Positions 55,798 to 64,000 of a stretch of DNA of 64,000 bases are shown in pieces. The stretch's first letter is position 1; every line of letters starts with the position of its first letter. Below the pieces are notes generated by a model. It made no database searches. It saw nothing but the letters and a program-made list of their open reading frames with translations, and was not told the origin of the DNA. The translations under genes and the position numbers were made by a program. This DNA is from Scatomorpha sp964367935 (GTDB taxonomy: Bacteria; Bacillota; Clostridia; Oscillospirales; Oscillospiraceae): the NCBI GenBank assembly GCA_964367935.1, contig CAYIYZ010000001.1, positions 62,001 through 126,000 on the forward strand, in the 5' to 3' direction.

Positions 55798-58077
55798 CTA
55801 AGCAACTAAATAACGGTGAAGCATAACAGCAAGCTGTGCACGTGTAACTGTGCCCTGCGGGTTAAGCATATCGCCTTCACCTGTGATGATACCTGTCTCA
55901 ACAGCCCACATCATAGCGTCCATAGCCCAATCGGAGATACTTTCGCTATCAGCTGCGTTTTCGTAGATTTCACCGCCTGTGAATTCGCCTTCAGGAGCTG
56001 TGTAGCGGTAAAGTATAGCCGCAAACTGCTCACGAGTCAGGCTGTCGTCGGGGCGGAACATTTCACCGTCACCGGTAACAACGCCGGTAGAGGACGCCCA
56101 TTGTACAGCGGTCTCGTACCAAGCGCCTTCTACTACATCAGTGAAGGTCTTAAACTCAGTAGCAGTGGGCTCACCTGCGATGCGGTGTAGCATAACTGTA
56201 GCCATAGCACGGCTGGTCTCTGTGCCGGGCTCGAAGGTAGTCTCTGTCATACCGCTCATGAGGCTCTCGCCAGTTAGGTATATAACAGCGTTGAAGAACC
56301 AGTCCTCGATGCTAACATCTGTGAAATCAGAAACCATAACAGTGTCGGTAGTCTCAGCCATCACGTAAGCGTTTGCCCAAGAAGCTGCGGTAGTCGCAGA
56401 GGCATAGGAAGCGCTGTCAGCATCAGCACCGCTCATGAGCATGTACTTGCCGGCTGCATAGTCGCCGCCGAGTATGGGTGCTTTGTCGAAAGCCATGCTC
56501 TTAACGGACTCGCCTGCCGTAGCTGTGTACTTGCCGCCTGTCAGAGTTGTGGTAACGCCTGAACGTATGGGATAGCTCTCTGCACTTAGAGGAGCGGTCG
56601 CACTGCCTGTTGTAGCTATTACCTCACCGCCTTCGAGTACAAGGCGACCGTAGCTGTTTAGGCCGTAGTTTGATGTAAATCCGCTCGCCTCTGTCATGCC
56701 ACCGTGCACGATAAGTGTACCACTTCTCATAGTAAGTACCTTATCTGTGTCGTTGTTGCTGACAGCAGCAGCAAAAGCGTTACCTTCAGCGTTTACAACA
56801 TCCTCAGTGGTAGCGGTCAAGCTAAACTCACCAAGGTCAAGCGTAAGGTTGCCGGTTGCGCGGATGTTGAAGCTAAACATGTTGTCGGTGCTGATTCCCA
56901 TGTAGTTATCTACAACAACATCGTCAGTTAGGTTGATGGTCAAATCACCAGTAACGGTGAATGCGGGCACATCAGCCATAAGAGTAAGTGTAGCGGGGCC
57001 GTCTTCGTCAGCGCCCTCGAACTTTGCGAGTGCGCCGCTAACGCCTCTTGCGACTTTGTAACCACTGCCGTCGGGGTGCAGGAAGTCACCGTCAGTCAGA
57101 GAAGCGATGATGTTAGCGTCTGCATCACGGAACTCAACACTCTGAGCGTAAGGTGCGATTTGCAAAGCACGGCTGAGCATAGCATCGTCATCGGGGTTTG
57201 CGTTGAAGGTGTCAGCTACGTTTGTGTCACCTGTGTATAGTGCGTAACCGCCGTCTACGTAGTCGCCGTCGAAAATTGCAACGGACTCAAAAGCGGAGTT
57301 CTCAGCCTGAGTAACGCCCTCAACAACACCACCTGCAGCAGTGATGTTACCACCGCTGACGGTGATAGTTTCAGCGGCACGCAGACCGTGGGTGTAGGAG
57401 ATACCGCCGCCCTTAGCGCTGTCGCCGTAGGCTCTGATTGTTCCGCCGTTTACGAATAGTTTGCCGTAGCTGTTAAAGCCGTAGCTACCACAGTAAACTC
57501 CCTCAACATTACCGCCTGTAGCGATGATGGTACCACTCTCTACAATGAGGCTACCCTCGGGGTGGCTGTTGCTGATAGCGGCGGAGAATGCGTTGCCGGT
57601 AGGGTTTGATACATCGGGCGCCTCAACTGTGAGTGTGTAGGGAGCTGCGTCTATGGTGTAAGTTCCCGTACCTCTGATGTTAAAGCCGAAAGCGCTGCCT
57701 TCGTAGCCTTCGCCCTCGTAAACAGCGCCGTAGTGGCCTACGCTTACGTTAGCGGCGAGTTTTATAGTCATAATACCCGTGAACATGAAGCCGGGCACGT
57801 CTCCCATAAGAGTGAGAGTCGCGGGCATTTCGTCTGTAGCGCCGGTGAACTGTGCCACAGCACCTTCAGCGACGTCGCTTGCGATATAAGTATCGCCCTC
57901 GAGCTGCATGTACTCACCGTCTTTTAGAGTGAGTATGGGTGAGTAATCCTCATTGTTAAATGTAACGCCTGTAACGGGGGCGTCGGGGTTCGGCTCGCCT
58001 GCATCGGCGAAAGCAACAGGGGACGCAGCTGTGAGAAGCATAGCAATACTCAGAGCTACCGCGAAGAATTTTTTCAT
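55798..58077 (-). CDS. S-layer homology domain surface protein with duplicated beta-rich module
   Basis: 759 residues. A signal peptide (1-25, ending PVAFADA) precedes two copies of a roughly 250-residue module (about 45-300 and 320-570). Both contain PATLTLMxDVPxF, xFNIRxTGx, a GNAFxAAxSN segment and xYGxNSYGxLxxxGG, and look like beta-helix repeats. Three SLH domains follow (about 572-758, ending AQLAVMLHRYLVA), which bind wall polymers. The role is unknown; adhesion or matrix are guesses. AGGAGG precedes the ATG and a promoter lies at 58114-58142. Confidence 0.9.
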   Translation of the reverse strand: MKKFFAVALSIAMLLTAASPVAFADAGEPNPDAPVTGVTFNNEDYSPILTLKDGEYMQLEGDTYIASDVAEGAVAQFTGATDEMPATLTLMGDVPGFMFTGIMTIKLAANVSVGHYGAVYEGEGYEGSAFGFNIRGTGTYTIDAAPYTLTVEAPDVSNPTGNAFSAAISNSHPEGSLIVESGTIIATGGNVEGVYCGSYGFNSYGKLFVNGGTIRAYGDSAKGGGISYTHGLRAAETITVSGGNITAAGGVVEGVTQAENSAFESVAIFDGDYVDGGYALYTGDTNVADTFNANPDDDAMLSRALQIAPYAQSVEFRDADANIIASLTDGDFLHPDGSGYKVARGVSGALAKFEGADEDGPATLTLMADVPAFTVTGDLTINLTDDVVVDNYMGISTDNMFSFNIRATGNLTLDLGEFSLTATTEDVVNAEGNAFAAAVSNNDTDKVLTMRSGTLIVHGGMTEASGFTSNYGLNSYGRLVLEGGEVIATTGSATAPLSAESYPIRSGVTTTLTGGKYTATAGESVKSMAFDKAPILGGDYAAGKYMLMSGADADSASYASATTAASWANAYVMAETTDTVMVSDFTDVSIEDWFFNAVIYLTGESLMSGMTETTFEPGTETSRAMATVMLHRIAGEPTATEFKTFTDVVEGAWYETAVQWASSTGVVTGDGEMFRPDDSLTREQFAAILYRYTAPEGEFTGGEIYENAADSESISDWAMDAMMWAVETGIITGEGDMLNPQGTVTRAQLAVMLHRYLVA

Positions 58078-58113
58078 GTGGTGAATCCTCCTTATTATTT
58101 AGAATACCCCGAG

Positions 58114-58142
58114 ATGATACCACAATTTAACTAACATTACAA
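58114..58142 (-). promoter_or_regulatory. Promoter for the SLH protein gene
   Basis: Minus-strand TTGTAA (58137-58142) and TATCAT (58114-58119) with a 17-base spacer. Confidence 0.55.
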
Positions 58143-58158
58143 CAGATAATCCTAAATT

Positions 58159-58186
58159 TTGACAATAAAATATCAAATAAGATAAA
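58159..58186 (+). promoter_or_regulatory. Possible pst operon promoter
   Basis: TTGACA (58159-58164) and GATAAA (58181-58186) with a 16-base spacer, 130 bases before pstS. TTAACT and TTACAA in TTAACTAACATTACAAC (about 58127-58143) loosely resemble a PhoP direct repeat, but I am not confident of a Pho box. Confidence 0.4.
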
Positions 58187-58317
58187 AATTCAGGAATTTT
58201 ATCGCTTTACGAAAATTTAACAAAGGGAAGCTTTTTCATTTTACTTGGGAACTTTAGCATATGAACAGGCTCGGATGAGTCAAGAAGAAAAAGAAATGAA
58301 AGAAGGCAGTTTGAAAA

Positions 58318-59202
58318 ATGAAGAAGAAGATCGCAATTTTGTTAGCATGTGTAATGCTGTTCGCCACATTGGCGGCATGTGGTGGAGACGAGACCCCTGC
58401 TGAGAGCGCAACGCCGGCAGATAGTGCAGCACCTGCAGATAGTGCAGCTCCTGCAGAAGGCAGTGAACTTTCCGGCACAGTAACCTTGGGTGGTTCTACA
58501 AGCGTAGAGAGCGTAATCCTTTCGGCGGCGGAAGCATTTATGACAGCTAACCCCGATGTATCTGTTACATATAACCCGACCGGTTCTTCCTCGGGCGTTA
58601 CCGGCGCACTTGACGGCACATTGGACATCGGACTTGCAAGCCGTGACGTAAAGGACGCAGAAGTTGAGTCCGGCGCTATGGGCACAGTGTTTGCGATAGA
58701 CGGTATAGCAATCATAGTACATCCCGAGAACACGGTAGCTGATCTGTCCTTGGCAGATATCACAGCGATAGCTGATGGCTCTGTAACAAACTGGAGCGAG
58801 TTCGGCGGAGCAGATTCCGAAATCGTTTTGGTTGGCCGTGAGGCAGGTAGTGGTACTCGTGACGGTTTTGAGAGCATAGTCGGCGTTGACGAGTGTGCAT
58901 ATGCAGAGGAGATCCCCTCTGGCGGCGGCGTAGTCGGCTCTGTTTCGGCTAACCCGAATGCAATCGGCTATACTTCTTTGTCTGCGGTAAACGAGACAGT
59001 AAAGGCTCTAACAGTAGACGGAGTAGCACCTTCCGAGGCGACTATACAGGACGGCAGCTATGCAGTACAGCGTAACTTCAACTTTGTAACGCTTGCAGAG
59101 GGCGAGATGACAGCTGAGGCACAGGCGTTCATGGACTTCGTGTTGAGTGCAGATGCAGCAGAGCTCATTTCAAATGCAGGAGCGGTACCTCCTGCTGCGT
59201 AA
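58318..59202 (+). CDS. pstS: Phosphate ABC transporter, substrate-binding lipoprotein
   Basis: 294 residues. The lipoprotein signal ends ATLAACGGD with the cysteine near residue 21, then an Ala/Pro/Ser-rich spacer. Phosphate-site segments are present: LGGSTSVESVI, NPTGSSSGVTGALDGTLDIGLASRDV and VLVGREAGSGTRDGFESI, typical of PstS. It delivers phosphate to PstCA. First of seven genes for high-affinity phosphate uptake and its control. A hairpin separates it from pstC. Confidence 0.94.
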   Translation: MKKKIAILLACVMLFATLAACGGDETPAESATPADSAAPADSAAPAEGSELSGTVTLGGSTSVESVILSAAEAFMTANPDVSVTYNPTGSSSGVTGALDGTLDIGLASRDVKDAEVESGAMGTVFAIDGIAIIVHPENTVADLSLADITAIADGSVTNWSEFGGADSEIVLVGREAGSGTRDGFESIVGVDECAYAEEIPSGGGVVGSVSANPNAIGYTSLSAVNETVKALTVDGVAPSEATIQDGSYAVQRNFNFVTLAEGEMTAEAQAFMDFVLSADAAELISNAGAVPPAA

Positions 59203-59223
59203 GGGCGCAAGATAAATAGTCGG

Positions 59224-59259
59224 AGCTGCGGAGGAAGTCAAAATTCCTCTGCGGCTCTT
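59224..59259 (+). other. Intercistronic stem-loop after pstS
   Basis: AGCTGCGGAGGAA pairs with TTCCTCTGCGGCT (two G-T pairs), followed by CTTTGG. It likely stabilises pstS mRNA or partly terminates, giving more binding protein than permease. Confidence 0.65.
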
Positions 59260-59290
59260 TGGGCGTATAAAAACAAAAGGGGTGAAGTGT

Positions 59291-60157
59291 TTGAAGCTTA
59301 GGTTGTTAGTGGAAAAGACGATGAACGGCGTGTTTTTCTTTTGCGGCATAGCGTCTATAGCCATAGTGGGATTTATCACGGTTTACTTAATAGTATCGGG
59401 AGTGCCTGCCATAGGTGAGATAGGTTTTTTTGATTTCATATTGGGTCAAACGTGGGCATCAACGGCGAAGGAGCCGCAGTTTGGCATATTGCCATTTATA
59501 CTGACGAGTGTTTGGGGCACATTGGGCGCGATATTAATAGGCGTCCCCATAGGTCTTTTTGCGGCGGTGTTTTTGGCGAAGCTCGCACCTAAGAAGGTGG
59601 CGAATTTTGTAAGACCTGCGGTGGAGCTCTTAGCAGGTATACCGAGCGTTGTTTATGGTCTCATAGGTATGATGGTGCTTGTCCCTGCAATAAGGGTTGC
59701 GTTTGACTTATCGAGCGGTTCAACGCTTTTTGCGGCGATAGTAGTGCTGTCCATAATGATATTGCCGAGCATAATATCTGTTAGTGAAACTGCTCTTAAC
59801 GCCGTGCCGCCCGAGTACGAGGAGGCTAGCTTGGCATTGGGAGCAAATAAGATAGAGACGGTGTTCAAGGTCAGTATACCGGCGGCAAAGAGCGGAATAG
59901 TGGCGAGTATCGTATTGGGTGTCGGCAGGGCCATAGGCGAGGCGATGGCAGTTGTAATGGTGTCGGGCAACGTAGCAAATATGCCTTCTTTATTTGAGAG
60001 CGTACGTTTCCTTACAACAGCAGTGTCAAGTGAAATGTCCTATGCTTCGGGCTTACAGAGAGAGGCTCTGTTTAGTATAGCCTTGGTCCTCTACTGCTTT
60101 ATCATGATCATAAATGCCTTTTTGAACTTTGTACTTAAGAAGGAGAGACTGTCATGA
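59291..60157 (+). CDS. pstC: Phosphate ABC transporter permease PstC
   Basis: 288 residues from TTG 59291; AAAGGGGTGA at 59277-59286 supports it over the in-frame GTG 59282, which lies in that site. Six membrane segments, with the PstC pattern GILPFILTSVWGTLGAILIG-like in the second, and the ATPase-contact loop EEASLALGANKIETVFKV near 178-195. Pairs with PstA. It overlaps pstA by four bases. Confidence 0.92.
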   Translation: MKLRLLVEKTMNGVFFFCGIASIAIVGFITVYLIVSGVPAIGEIGFFDFILGQTWASTAKEPQFGILPFILTSVWGTLGAILIGVPIGLFAAVFLAKLAPKKVANFVRPAVELLAGIPSVVYGLIGMMVLVPAIRVAFDLSSGSTLFAAIVVLSIMILPSIISVSETALNAVPPEYEEASLALGANKIETVFKVSIPAAKSGIVASIVLGVGRAIGEAMAVVMVSGNVANMPSLFESVRFLTTAVSSEMSYASGLQREALFSIALVLYCFIMIINAFLNFVLKKERLS

Positions 60158-61008
60158 GTCATAATGTAAAGAAGAAGTTATATACGAATATATTGACGTT
60201 TTTGGTGTATGCGGCGGCAATATTCACTGTGTGCTTGCTAATATCGCTCATAGGCTATATATTTGTGAGGGGCATACCGCATATAAGCTGGCCCTTACTG
60301 TCGGAGGCACCGGTTTACTTAGAGGATACTATAGGAATTCTCCCGAATATAATGAGCACTATATATGTCATTTTCCTGACCTTGCTCATCGCCCTACCTT
60401 TAGGTGTGGGTGCGGCGGTGTACTTGACGGAGTACGCGAAAAATAAGAAAATGATAGCAGCGGTGGAATTTGCTACCGAGACTTTGTCTGGCATACCGAG
60501 CATCATATACGGCTTGGTCGGCTATATGTTTTTTTGCATTATGTTGGAGTTGAAAGTAAGCTTGCTTGCAGGCTCACTCACAATGGCTATCGTAATACTG
60601 CCTACGATAATCAGAACGACACAAGAGAGTTTAAAGACAGTGCCGGCGAGTTATAGGGAAGGTGCTCAAGGCTTGGGTGCAACGAAGTGGTATATGATAC
60701 GTACTATCGTGTTACCCTCCTCGATAAACGGCATAATAACGGGCTGCATATTGGCTATAGGCCGCATAGTCGGCGAGAGTGCCGCTTTGTTGTTTACAGC
60801 GGGCGTAGGCACGGCCATGGCAAAGAGCGTAGGTCAAGCGTATTCCAGTTCGGGCGGCACTTTATCGGTAGCGCTTTACATGTACGCACATGAGAGAGCC
60901 GAGTTCGACGTTGCGTTTGCCATAGGCGCTGTTCTTCTGATTTTAGTGTTGTTTATCAATGCTGCGACACGCCTAACAAAGCGTGCGTTTAACAAGGACA
61001 AGAAATAA
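60154..61008 (+). CDS. pstA: Phosphate ABC transporter permease PstA
   Basis: 284 residues. Six membrane segments; GILPNIMSTIYVIFLTLLIA and SGIPSIIYGLVGYMFFCI are typical of PstA. The EAA-like loop YREGAQGLGATKWYMIRTIV lies near 168-187. It is translationally coupled to pstC by an ATGA overlap. Confidence 0.93.
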   Translation: MSHNVKKKLYTNILTFLVYAAAIFTVCLLISLIGYIFVRGIPHISWPLLSEAPVYLEDTIGILPNIMSTIYVIFLTLLIALPLGVGAAVYLTEYAKNKKMIAAVEFATETLSGIPSIIYGLVGYMFFCIMLELKVSLLAGSLTMAIVILPTIIRTTQESLKTVPASYREGAQGLGATKWYMIRTIVLPSSINGIITGCILAIGRIVGESAALLFTAGVGTAMAKSVGQAYSSSGGTLSVALYMYAHERAEFDVAFAIGAVLLILVLFINAATRLTKRAFNKDKK

Positions 61009-61051
61009 TTTTTGCAGATGACAGTATATTACAAAAAAGAGGTATGATATT

Positions 61052-61822
61052 GTGGTAAATAAGAATAATCCGACGATAATAAAGGCAGAGGATCTGGCCT
61101 TGTATTATGGTGATTTCAAGGCGTTAAAGGGAATAAACATGGACATCCCCAAGGGCGAGATAACTGCATTCATCGGCCCATCGGGCTGTGGAAAATCGAC
61201 GTTTATAAAGACTTTGAATAGGATGAACGACCTGATAGATACAGTGCGCATAGAGGGCACTGTAAAGTATAACGGCAATAACATCTATGCAAAGGACGTG
61301 GACGTGACACAGCTTCGAAAGAGCATAGGCATGGTGTTCCAGAAGCCGAACCCCTTCCCCATGAGTGTTTATGACAATGTTGCGTATGGCCCAAAGCTGC
61401 ATGCGGCACATACGAGAGCGGAGCTTGACGAGTTAGTTGAGCGGAGCTTGAGGGGAGCGGCGCTGTGGGACGAGGTAAAGGATAGGCTAAAGAAGTCAGC
61501 TATGGGCTTATCAGGCGGACAGCAGCAGAGGCTTTGTATAGCGAGAGCCTTAGCGGTGGAGCCGGAGGTGCTGCTCATGGACGAGCCGACGAGCGCCTTG
61601 GACCCTATTTCTACTTCTAAGATAGAAGAACTTGCCTTGGAACTGAAAAAGAGTTATACTATAGTAATAGTCACTCATAATATGCAGCAGGCGTTGAGGA
61701 TATCGGATAATACTGCATTTTTCTTAATGGGCGAGGTTGTAGAGTTTGATGAGACGAGCAAGTTGTTCTCGACACCTGCGGATAAGAGGACTGAAGATTA
61801 TATAACGGGGAGGTTCGGCTAA
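61052..61822 (+). CDS. pstB: Phosphate ABC transporter ATP-binding protein PstB
   Basis: 256 residues from GTG 61052 with AGAGG upstream. Walker A FIGPSGCGKSTFI near 37-49, Q-loop VFQKPNPFPMSVYDNV near 91-106, signature LSGGQQQRLCIARAL near 151 and Walker B LLMDEPTSALDP near 171. The KPNPFP string is diagnostic of PstB. It energises uptake through PstCA. Confidence 0.96.
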   Translation: MVNKNNPTIIKAEDLALYYGDFKALKGINMDIPKGEITAFIGPSGCGKSTFIKTLNRMNDLIDTVRIEGTVKYNGNNIYAKDVDVTQLRKSIGMVFQKPNPFPMSVYDNVAYGPKLHAAHTRAELDELVERSLRGAALWDEVKDRLKKSAMGLSGGQQQRLCIARALAVEPEVLLMDEPTSALDPISTSKIEELALELKKSYTIVIVTHNMQQALRISDNTAFFLMGEVVEFDETSKLFSTPADKRTEDYITGRFG

Positions 61823-62475
61823 TGCGTTCAAGATTCGACGAGCAACTGTTACAGTTAAACAGGGAGTTAATAACTATGGGCACGCTGTGCGAAGAGATAA
61901 TCGCGCTGGCGGTAAAGGCGGCTGTGTTGGGGGACATGGACATGGCGGCACGAGTAGACCCTTTGGAGGATCAGATAGACAAGAAGGAGCGCGAGATCGA
62001 GACTTTGTGTCTACGACTCTTGTTACAGCAACAGCCAGTAGCAACGGACTTGCGCCAGATATCCGCAGCGCTTAAGATGATCACGGACATGGAACGCATA
62101 GGCGATCAAGCGAAAGATATAGCAGAGATAGCGCGGTATTTAAACGGCCGCACGTATAGTGACTTTGAGCATATTGCGAACATGGGCAGGGAGGCTATCG
62201 GCATAGTAACGGACAGTATAACAGCCTTTGTTAAGCAAGATGTGAATATAGCGAAAGAGGTCATACAGAGAGACGACGTTATAGATGACTTGTTTGTAGG
62301 CGTGAAGAAGTCTCTGCTCGGCTACATAGCTAACAACCCCTCAGACGGCGAGTATGCGATAGATATTTTGATGATAGCGAAGTACTTTGAGCGTATTGGC
62401 GATCATGCGACGAATATAGCTGAGTGGGTAGTATTTTCTGTGGTCGGAGATCACGGGGGTGTAAAGCCCTTATGA
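61822..62475 (+). CDS. phoU: Phosphate signalling protein PhoU
   Basis: 217 residues, two three-helix PhoU repeats. Metal-binding motif residues appear in EDQIDKKEREIE near 50-61 and the second repeat RDDVIDDLFVGVKK near 153-166, with MERIGDQAKDIAEIAR near 90-105 and FERIGDHATNIAEW near 192-205. It modulates Pst and the PhoR kinase. It overlaps pstB by one base and the regulator gene by four. Confidence 0.95.
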   Translation: MRSRFDEQLLQLNRELITMGTLCEEIIALAVKAAVLGDMDMAARVDPLEDQIDKKEREIETLCLRLLLQQQPVATDLRQISAALKMITDMERIGDQAKDIAEIARYLNGRTYSDFEHIANMGREAIGIVTDSITAFVKQDVNIAKEVIQRDDVIDDLFVGVKKSLLGYIANNPSDGEYAIDILMIAKYFERIGDHATNIAEWVVFSVVGDHGGVKPL

Positions 62476-63143
62476 TATTTTGCGTGGAGGACGATGCCGG
62501 CATAAGAGAGATAGAGGTGTATACTCTAAATTCCACGGGCTATGAGGCAGAAGGATTTGCGGACGGCGTGGCACTTTTCGAGCGTTTACGGACGAAGATA
62601 CCTCAGCTTATCGTGTTGGATGTGATGTTGCCCGGCGAAGATGGGCTAATGATATTAAAGCGTTTAAGGTCCTCGCCCACTACACGCGATATCCCTGTAA
62701 TTATGGCGACGGCGAAGGGCGCTGAGTACGATAAGATAAAGGGTCTCGACGCAGGTGCTGACGATTATTTGGTCAAGCCTTTTGGGATGATGGAGATGGT
62801 GTCTCGAATCAGGGCGGTGTTGCGTCGTACGGGTGCGAGTATAGAGCCTGTGAGCTTTAACGTTGGCAGCTTAAGTTTAAATAAGCGTGAACATTCGGTG
62901 ACGGCGAACGGCGAGTACATAGAGTTAACCTTAAAGGAATTTGACATGCTGAGCGCTTTGATGAGCAGTCCGGGAGTGGTGTTCACGAGGGACAGGCTAT
63001 TATCCGAGGTGTGGGGTCTTGACTATGACGGTGAGACACGCACAGTGGACGTGCATATACGCACTTTGCGTCAGAAATTAGGCGAGAGCGGCGATTTAAT
63101 AAAGACAGTTCGCGGAGTGGGATACCGAATGGAGTCGTATTGA
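62472..63143 (+). CDS. phoP: Response regulator, PhoB/PhoP-like (OmpR family)
   Basis: 223 residues from ATG 62472, overlapping the phoU stop in ATGA, with GGGGGTG upstream. Receiver domain: acidic pair EDD near 6-8, phospho-acceptor aspartate in LIVLDVMLPGEDGL near 50, and lysine in DDYLVKPFG near 100. The C-terminal winged helix (about 125-222) ends RTLRQKLGESGDLIKTVRGV-type residues. Its place after phoU supports control of the pst operon. Confidence 0.92.
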   Translation: MIFCVEDDAGIREIEVYTLNSTGYEAEGFADGVALFERLRTKIPQLIVLDVMLPGEDGLMILKRLRSSPTTRDIPVIMATAKGAEYDKIKGLDAGADDYLVKPFGMMEMVSRIRAVLRRTGASIEPVSFNVGSLSLNKREHSVTANGEYIELTLKEFDMLSALMSSPGVVFTRDRLLSEVWGLDYDGETRTVDVHIRTLRQKLGESGDLIKTVRGVGYRMESY

Positions 63144-64000
63144 TGGAAAAGCTGGTACGCAGGACAATATATATTGCGGTCATGGCGACACTGCTTGCGG
63201 TGTTTGCGGTGACCGCCTTGAATGAGGGTAACGGTGAGCCATGGGCGACACTGTTGGTTGGAGCGGCAGTGATGTTCCCACTGTCGTTTTTTTTGTCACG
63301 CAGGCTAACGGACCCGCTCTATAGTGACATAAATTCACAGCGCCGTGAGTTAAGTGACAAGATACGCGAGTTGGAGCGTAAGAGTACGGAGATAAGTGCG
63401 GTGACTTCGGGCATGAGCGAGGGCTTGGTGTTGCTAAACGAGAAGGGCTTCATACTCAGTGTTAATCCGGCGGCGGCACGTCTGTTCGGCATAGATAGGA
63501 ATGCGCACATAGGCATGGATATATTGACGGTAAACCGCAGTATGTCTGTGCAACAGCTGATAAAATCGGCGGCAGAGGGTCGAAGTGACATGGAGCAAGC
63601 GGAGATAGACGGTCGTCAATATCAGCTGAGCATAACACCTGTGATAAACGGCGAAGGCATGGTGGACGGCATGGCTCTATTGTGTTACGACATAACAGAC
63701 AAGGCAATGTCAGATAGGATGCGGCGCGAGTTTTCAGCTAATGTATCACACGAGTTGAAGACTCCTTTGCAGTCAATATTGGGTTTTGCGGAGTTGTTGG
63801 AGAGCGGTTTGGTTAAGTCTGAGGACACTCATCGTTTTGCGGGGAATATACGGTCAGAGGCAACACGACTTGTTGAGTTGGTAAATGATATAATAATGGT
63901 GTCGCAGCTTGACGAGGGCACAAAACTGAGTCGAGAGCCGGTTGATCTTTTGAGTTTAGCGAGTCAAGTGCGTGAGGATTTGGAGCAAACGTGGACAGCT
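63143..64000 (+). CDS. phoR: Sensor histidine kinase, PhoR-like (3' end outside window)
   Basis: The ATG at 63143 overlaps the regulator stop (TGATG); 286 codons are visible. Two N-terminal membrane helices (about 7-25 and 33-50) are separated by only a short loop, so there is little extracellular domain, as in PhoU/Pst-coupled PhoR. A PAS-like domain (about 90-185) and the H-box FSANVSHELKTPLQSILGFA (about 194-213) follow. The catalytic ATPase domain is cut off. Confidence 0.92.
   Translation, partial: MEKLVRRTIYIAVMATLLAVFAVTALNEGNGEPWATLLVGAAVMFPLSFFLSRRLTDPLYSDINSQRRELSDKIRELERKSTEISAVTSGMSEGLVLLNEKGFILSVNPAAARLFGIDRNAHIGMDILTVNRSMSVQQLIKSAAEGRSDMEQAEIDGRQYQLSITPVINGEGMVDGMALLCYDITDKAMSDRMRREFSANVSHELKTPLQSILGFAELLESGLVKSEDTHRFAGNIRSEATRLVELVNDIIMVSQLDEGTKLSREPVDLLSLASQVREDLEQTWTA

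Overview
The window looks like a chromosomal segment of a low-abundance or uncultured Gram-positive anaerobe of the Clostridia, probably Oscillospirales-like. The evidence is Firmicutes housekeeping content (RNase Y, Mini-RNase III, RqcH, SpoIIIE/FtsK, ThiI without a rhodanese domain, UPF0735 ACT regulator, YerC/YecD, S-box SAM riboswitch), strong AGGAGG ribosome sites, consensus TTGACA/TATAAT promoters, S-layer homology domains and lipobox proteins with LAACGG. This placement is inference; there is no rRNA or other direct taxonomic marker here.

Layout. 1-3960: partial Nudix hydrolase, VanY-like carboxypeptidase and two tandem CorC/HlyC membrane proteins. 4119-4706: tRNA-Val, -Phe, -Gly and -Cys with palindromic repeats between. 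4770-9133: small membrane protein, M16 peptidase, 55-residue glycine-zipper protein, tRNA-Arg, RNase Y. 9434-18447: protein O-mannosyltransferase, PHP phosphatase, RpiB, glycosidase-like protein, ComM, ThiI, CinA and a histidine phosphatase. 18569-21899: a three-gene cassette resembling bile-acid or steroid dehydroxylation enzymes (BaiE-like NTF2 fold, BaiCD/BaiH-like flavin and iron-sulfur reductase, SDR). 22249-30965: UppP-like protein, FtsK, MrnC, RqcH and a polar amino acid ABC transporter. 31156-32565: tRNA-Val(GAC) and a lipoprotein. 32617-43707: one unbroken minus-strand block of 18 phage-type genes in PBSX (xkd) order, from portal and capsid to contractile tail and baseplate. 43897-47509: tRNA-fMet, Hsp33, methyltransferase, YerC, and MetK under a SAM riboswitch. 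47913-48744: a separate amidase/holin lysis pair. 48850-55709: aspartate-family operon (ACT regulator, Hom, LysC), YdcZ transporter, GAF/HD-GYP protein, AroQ and a chorismate mutase-AroE-AroK fusion. 55798-64000: SLH surface protein, then pstSCAB-phoU-phoPR, cut by the window end.

Two things stand out. First, the phage-like block has portal, protease, capsid, sheath, tube and baseplate genes but no terminase, integrase, repressor, tail fibre or normal tape-measure gene. It sits between tRNA genes and core genes, with its plausible lysis pair 4.2 kb away behind four housekeeping genes. That is the pattern expected of a domesticated particle such as a PBSX-like or gene-transfer-agent-like element. 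Second, the intergenic regions carry several families of dispersed hairpin-rich repeats. Copies of one family conserve the pairing but not the sequence of their stems, in some cases with the whole stem replaced, so the fold appears to be what is kept.

No rRNA operon, insertion sequence, transposase or CRISPR array was seen. Promoters and terminators listed are pattern matches by eye.
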